A DNA stretch of 5,498 nt from Comamonadaceae bacterium (GTDB lineage Bacteria > Pseudomonadota > Gammaproteobacteria > Burkholderiales > Burkholderiaceae_C), in the NCBI GenBank assembly GCA_947452325.1, contig CANGCZ010000118.1:1-5498 (forward strand), written 5' to 3'. The notes below the pieces were generated by a model. It worked only from the letters and a program-made list of their open reading frames with translations, was not told the origin of the DNA and ran no database searches. A program made the position numbers and the translations under genes. Position 1 is the stretch's first letter. Every line of letters begins with the position of its first letter. Below, piece by piece: positions 5,457 through 5,498 of the stretch.

Positions 5457-5498
5457 TCATTGGCCGATGAGGCGGGACACAAAGGTGGTGCGCAAAGG
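5457..5498 (-). CDS. rplP: 50S ribosomal protein L16, C-terminal end (partial)
   Basis: The last 13 codons of an open frame enter from the right edge on the minus strand and read PLRTTFVSRLIGQ before TGA (5459-5457). This matches the L16 C-terminus, where E. coli has PIKTTFV near its end, and the position just before rpmC is the invariant place for rplP in the S10 operon. L16 (uL16) sits at the peptidyl-transferase and tRNA-binding region of the large subunit. Only the tail is visible, so nothing can be said about the rest of the gene. Confidence 0.88.
   Translation of the reverse strand, partial: PLRTTFVSRLIGQ

Overview
The window looks like chromosomal DNA of a betaproteobacterium, most likely Burkholderiales. 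The evidence is a moderately GC-rich base composition, a three-gene cluster of EIIA-Man-like protein, HPr and Enzyme I with no sugar permease beside it, a one-cysteine-type Prx5-family peroxiredoxin with the EGCSIGPN segment, and a L16-L29-S17 ribosomal run. Genus cannot be fixed from sequence reading alone.

Layout, left to right. Positions 1-8 hold the first codons of a gene leaving the window on the minus strand, preceded by a good ribosome binding site. It diverges from a plus-strand NudJ-type Nudix hydrolase (84-587). That gene converges, with one base between the stop codons, on a minus-strand phosphotransferase operon. Read in its own direction the operon runs EIIA-Man-like (3045 to 2665), HPr (2626 to 2360) and Enzyme I (2352 to 589). 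A 75-base divergent spacer (3046-3120) carries a 13-base dyad over a possible -10 box and separates the operon from a plus-strand class III (CaiB/BaiF) CoA-transferase (3121-4335). That gene converges on a minus-strand peroxiredoxin (4889 to 4383), with a hairpin between them. Upstream of the peroxiredoxin a strong intrinsic terminator (about 4905-4938) ends a minus-strand ribosomal protein run: rplP (only its C-terminus is in the window), rpmC and rpsQ, which is the distal end of the S10 operon.

How the genes work together. EI takes phosphate from PEP and passes it to HPr, which can pass it to the EIIA protein. With no EIIB or EIIC gene beside them, this chain fits the regulatory PTS known from Betaproteobacteria better than a sugar uptake route. 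The ribosomal genes are tightly packed with strong binding sites, as expected of a highly expressed operon. The Nudix hydrolase, CoA-transferase and peroxiredoxin are separate transcription units with no evident link to each other.

No mobile element, CRISPR array, tRNA or rRNA gene was seen, and no intergenic stretch exceeds 100 bases. I found no convincing new system. The most interesting signals are regulatory: the terminator whose T-tract directly touches the peroxiredoxin Shine-Dalgarno, and the dyad in the pts/CoA-transferase spacer.
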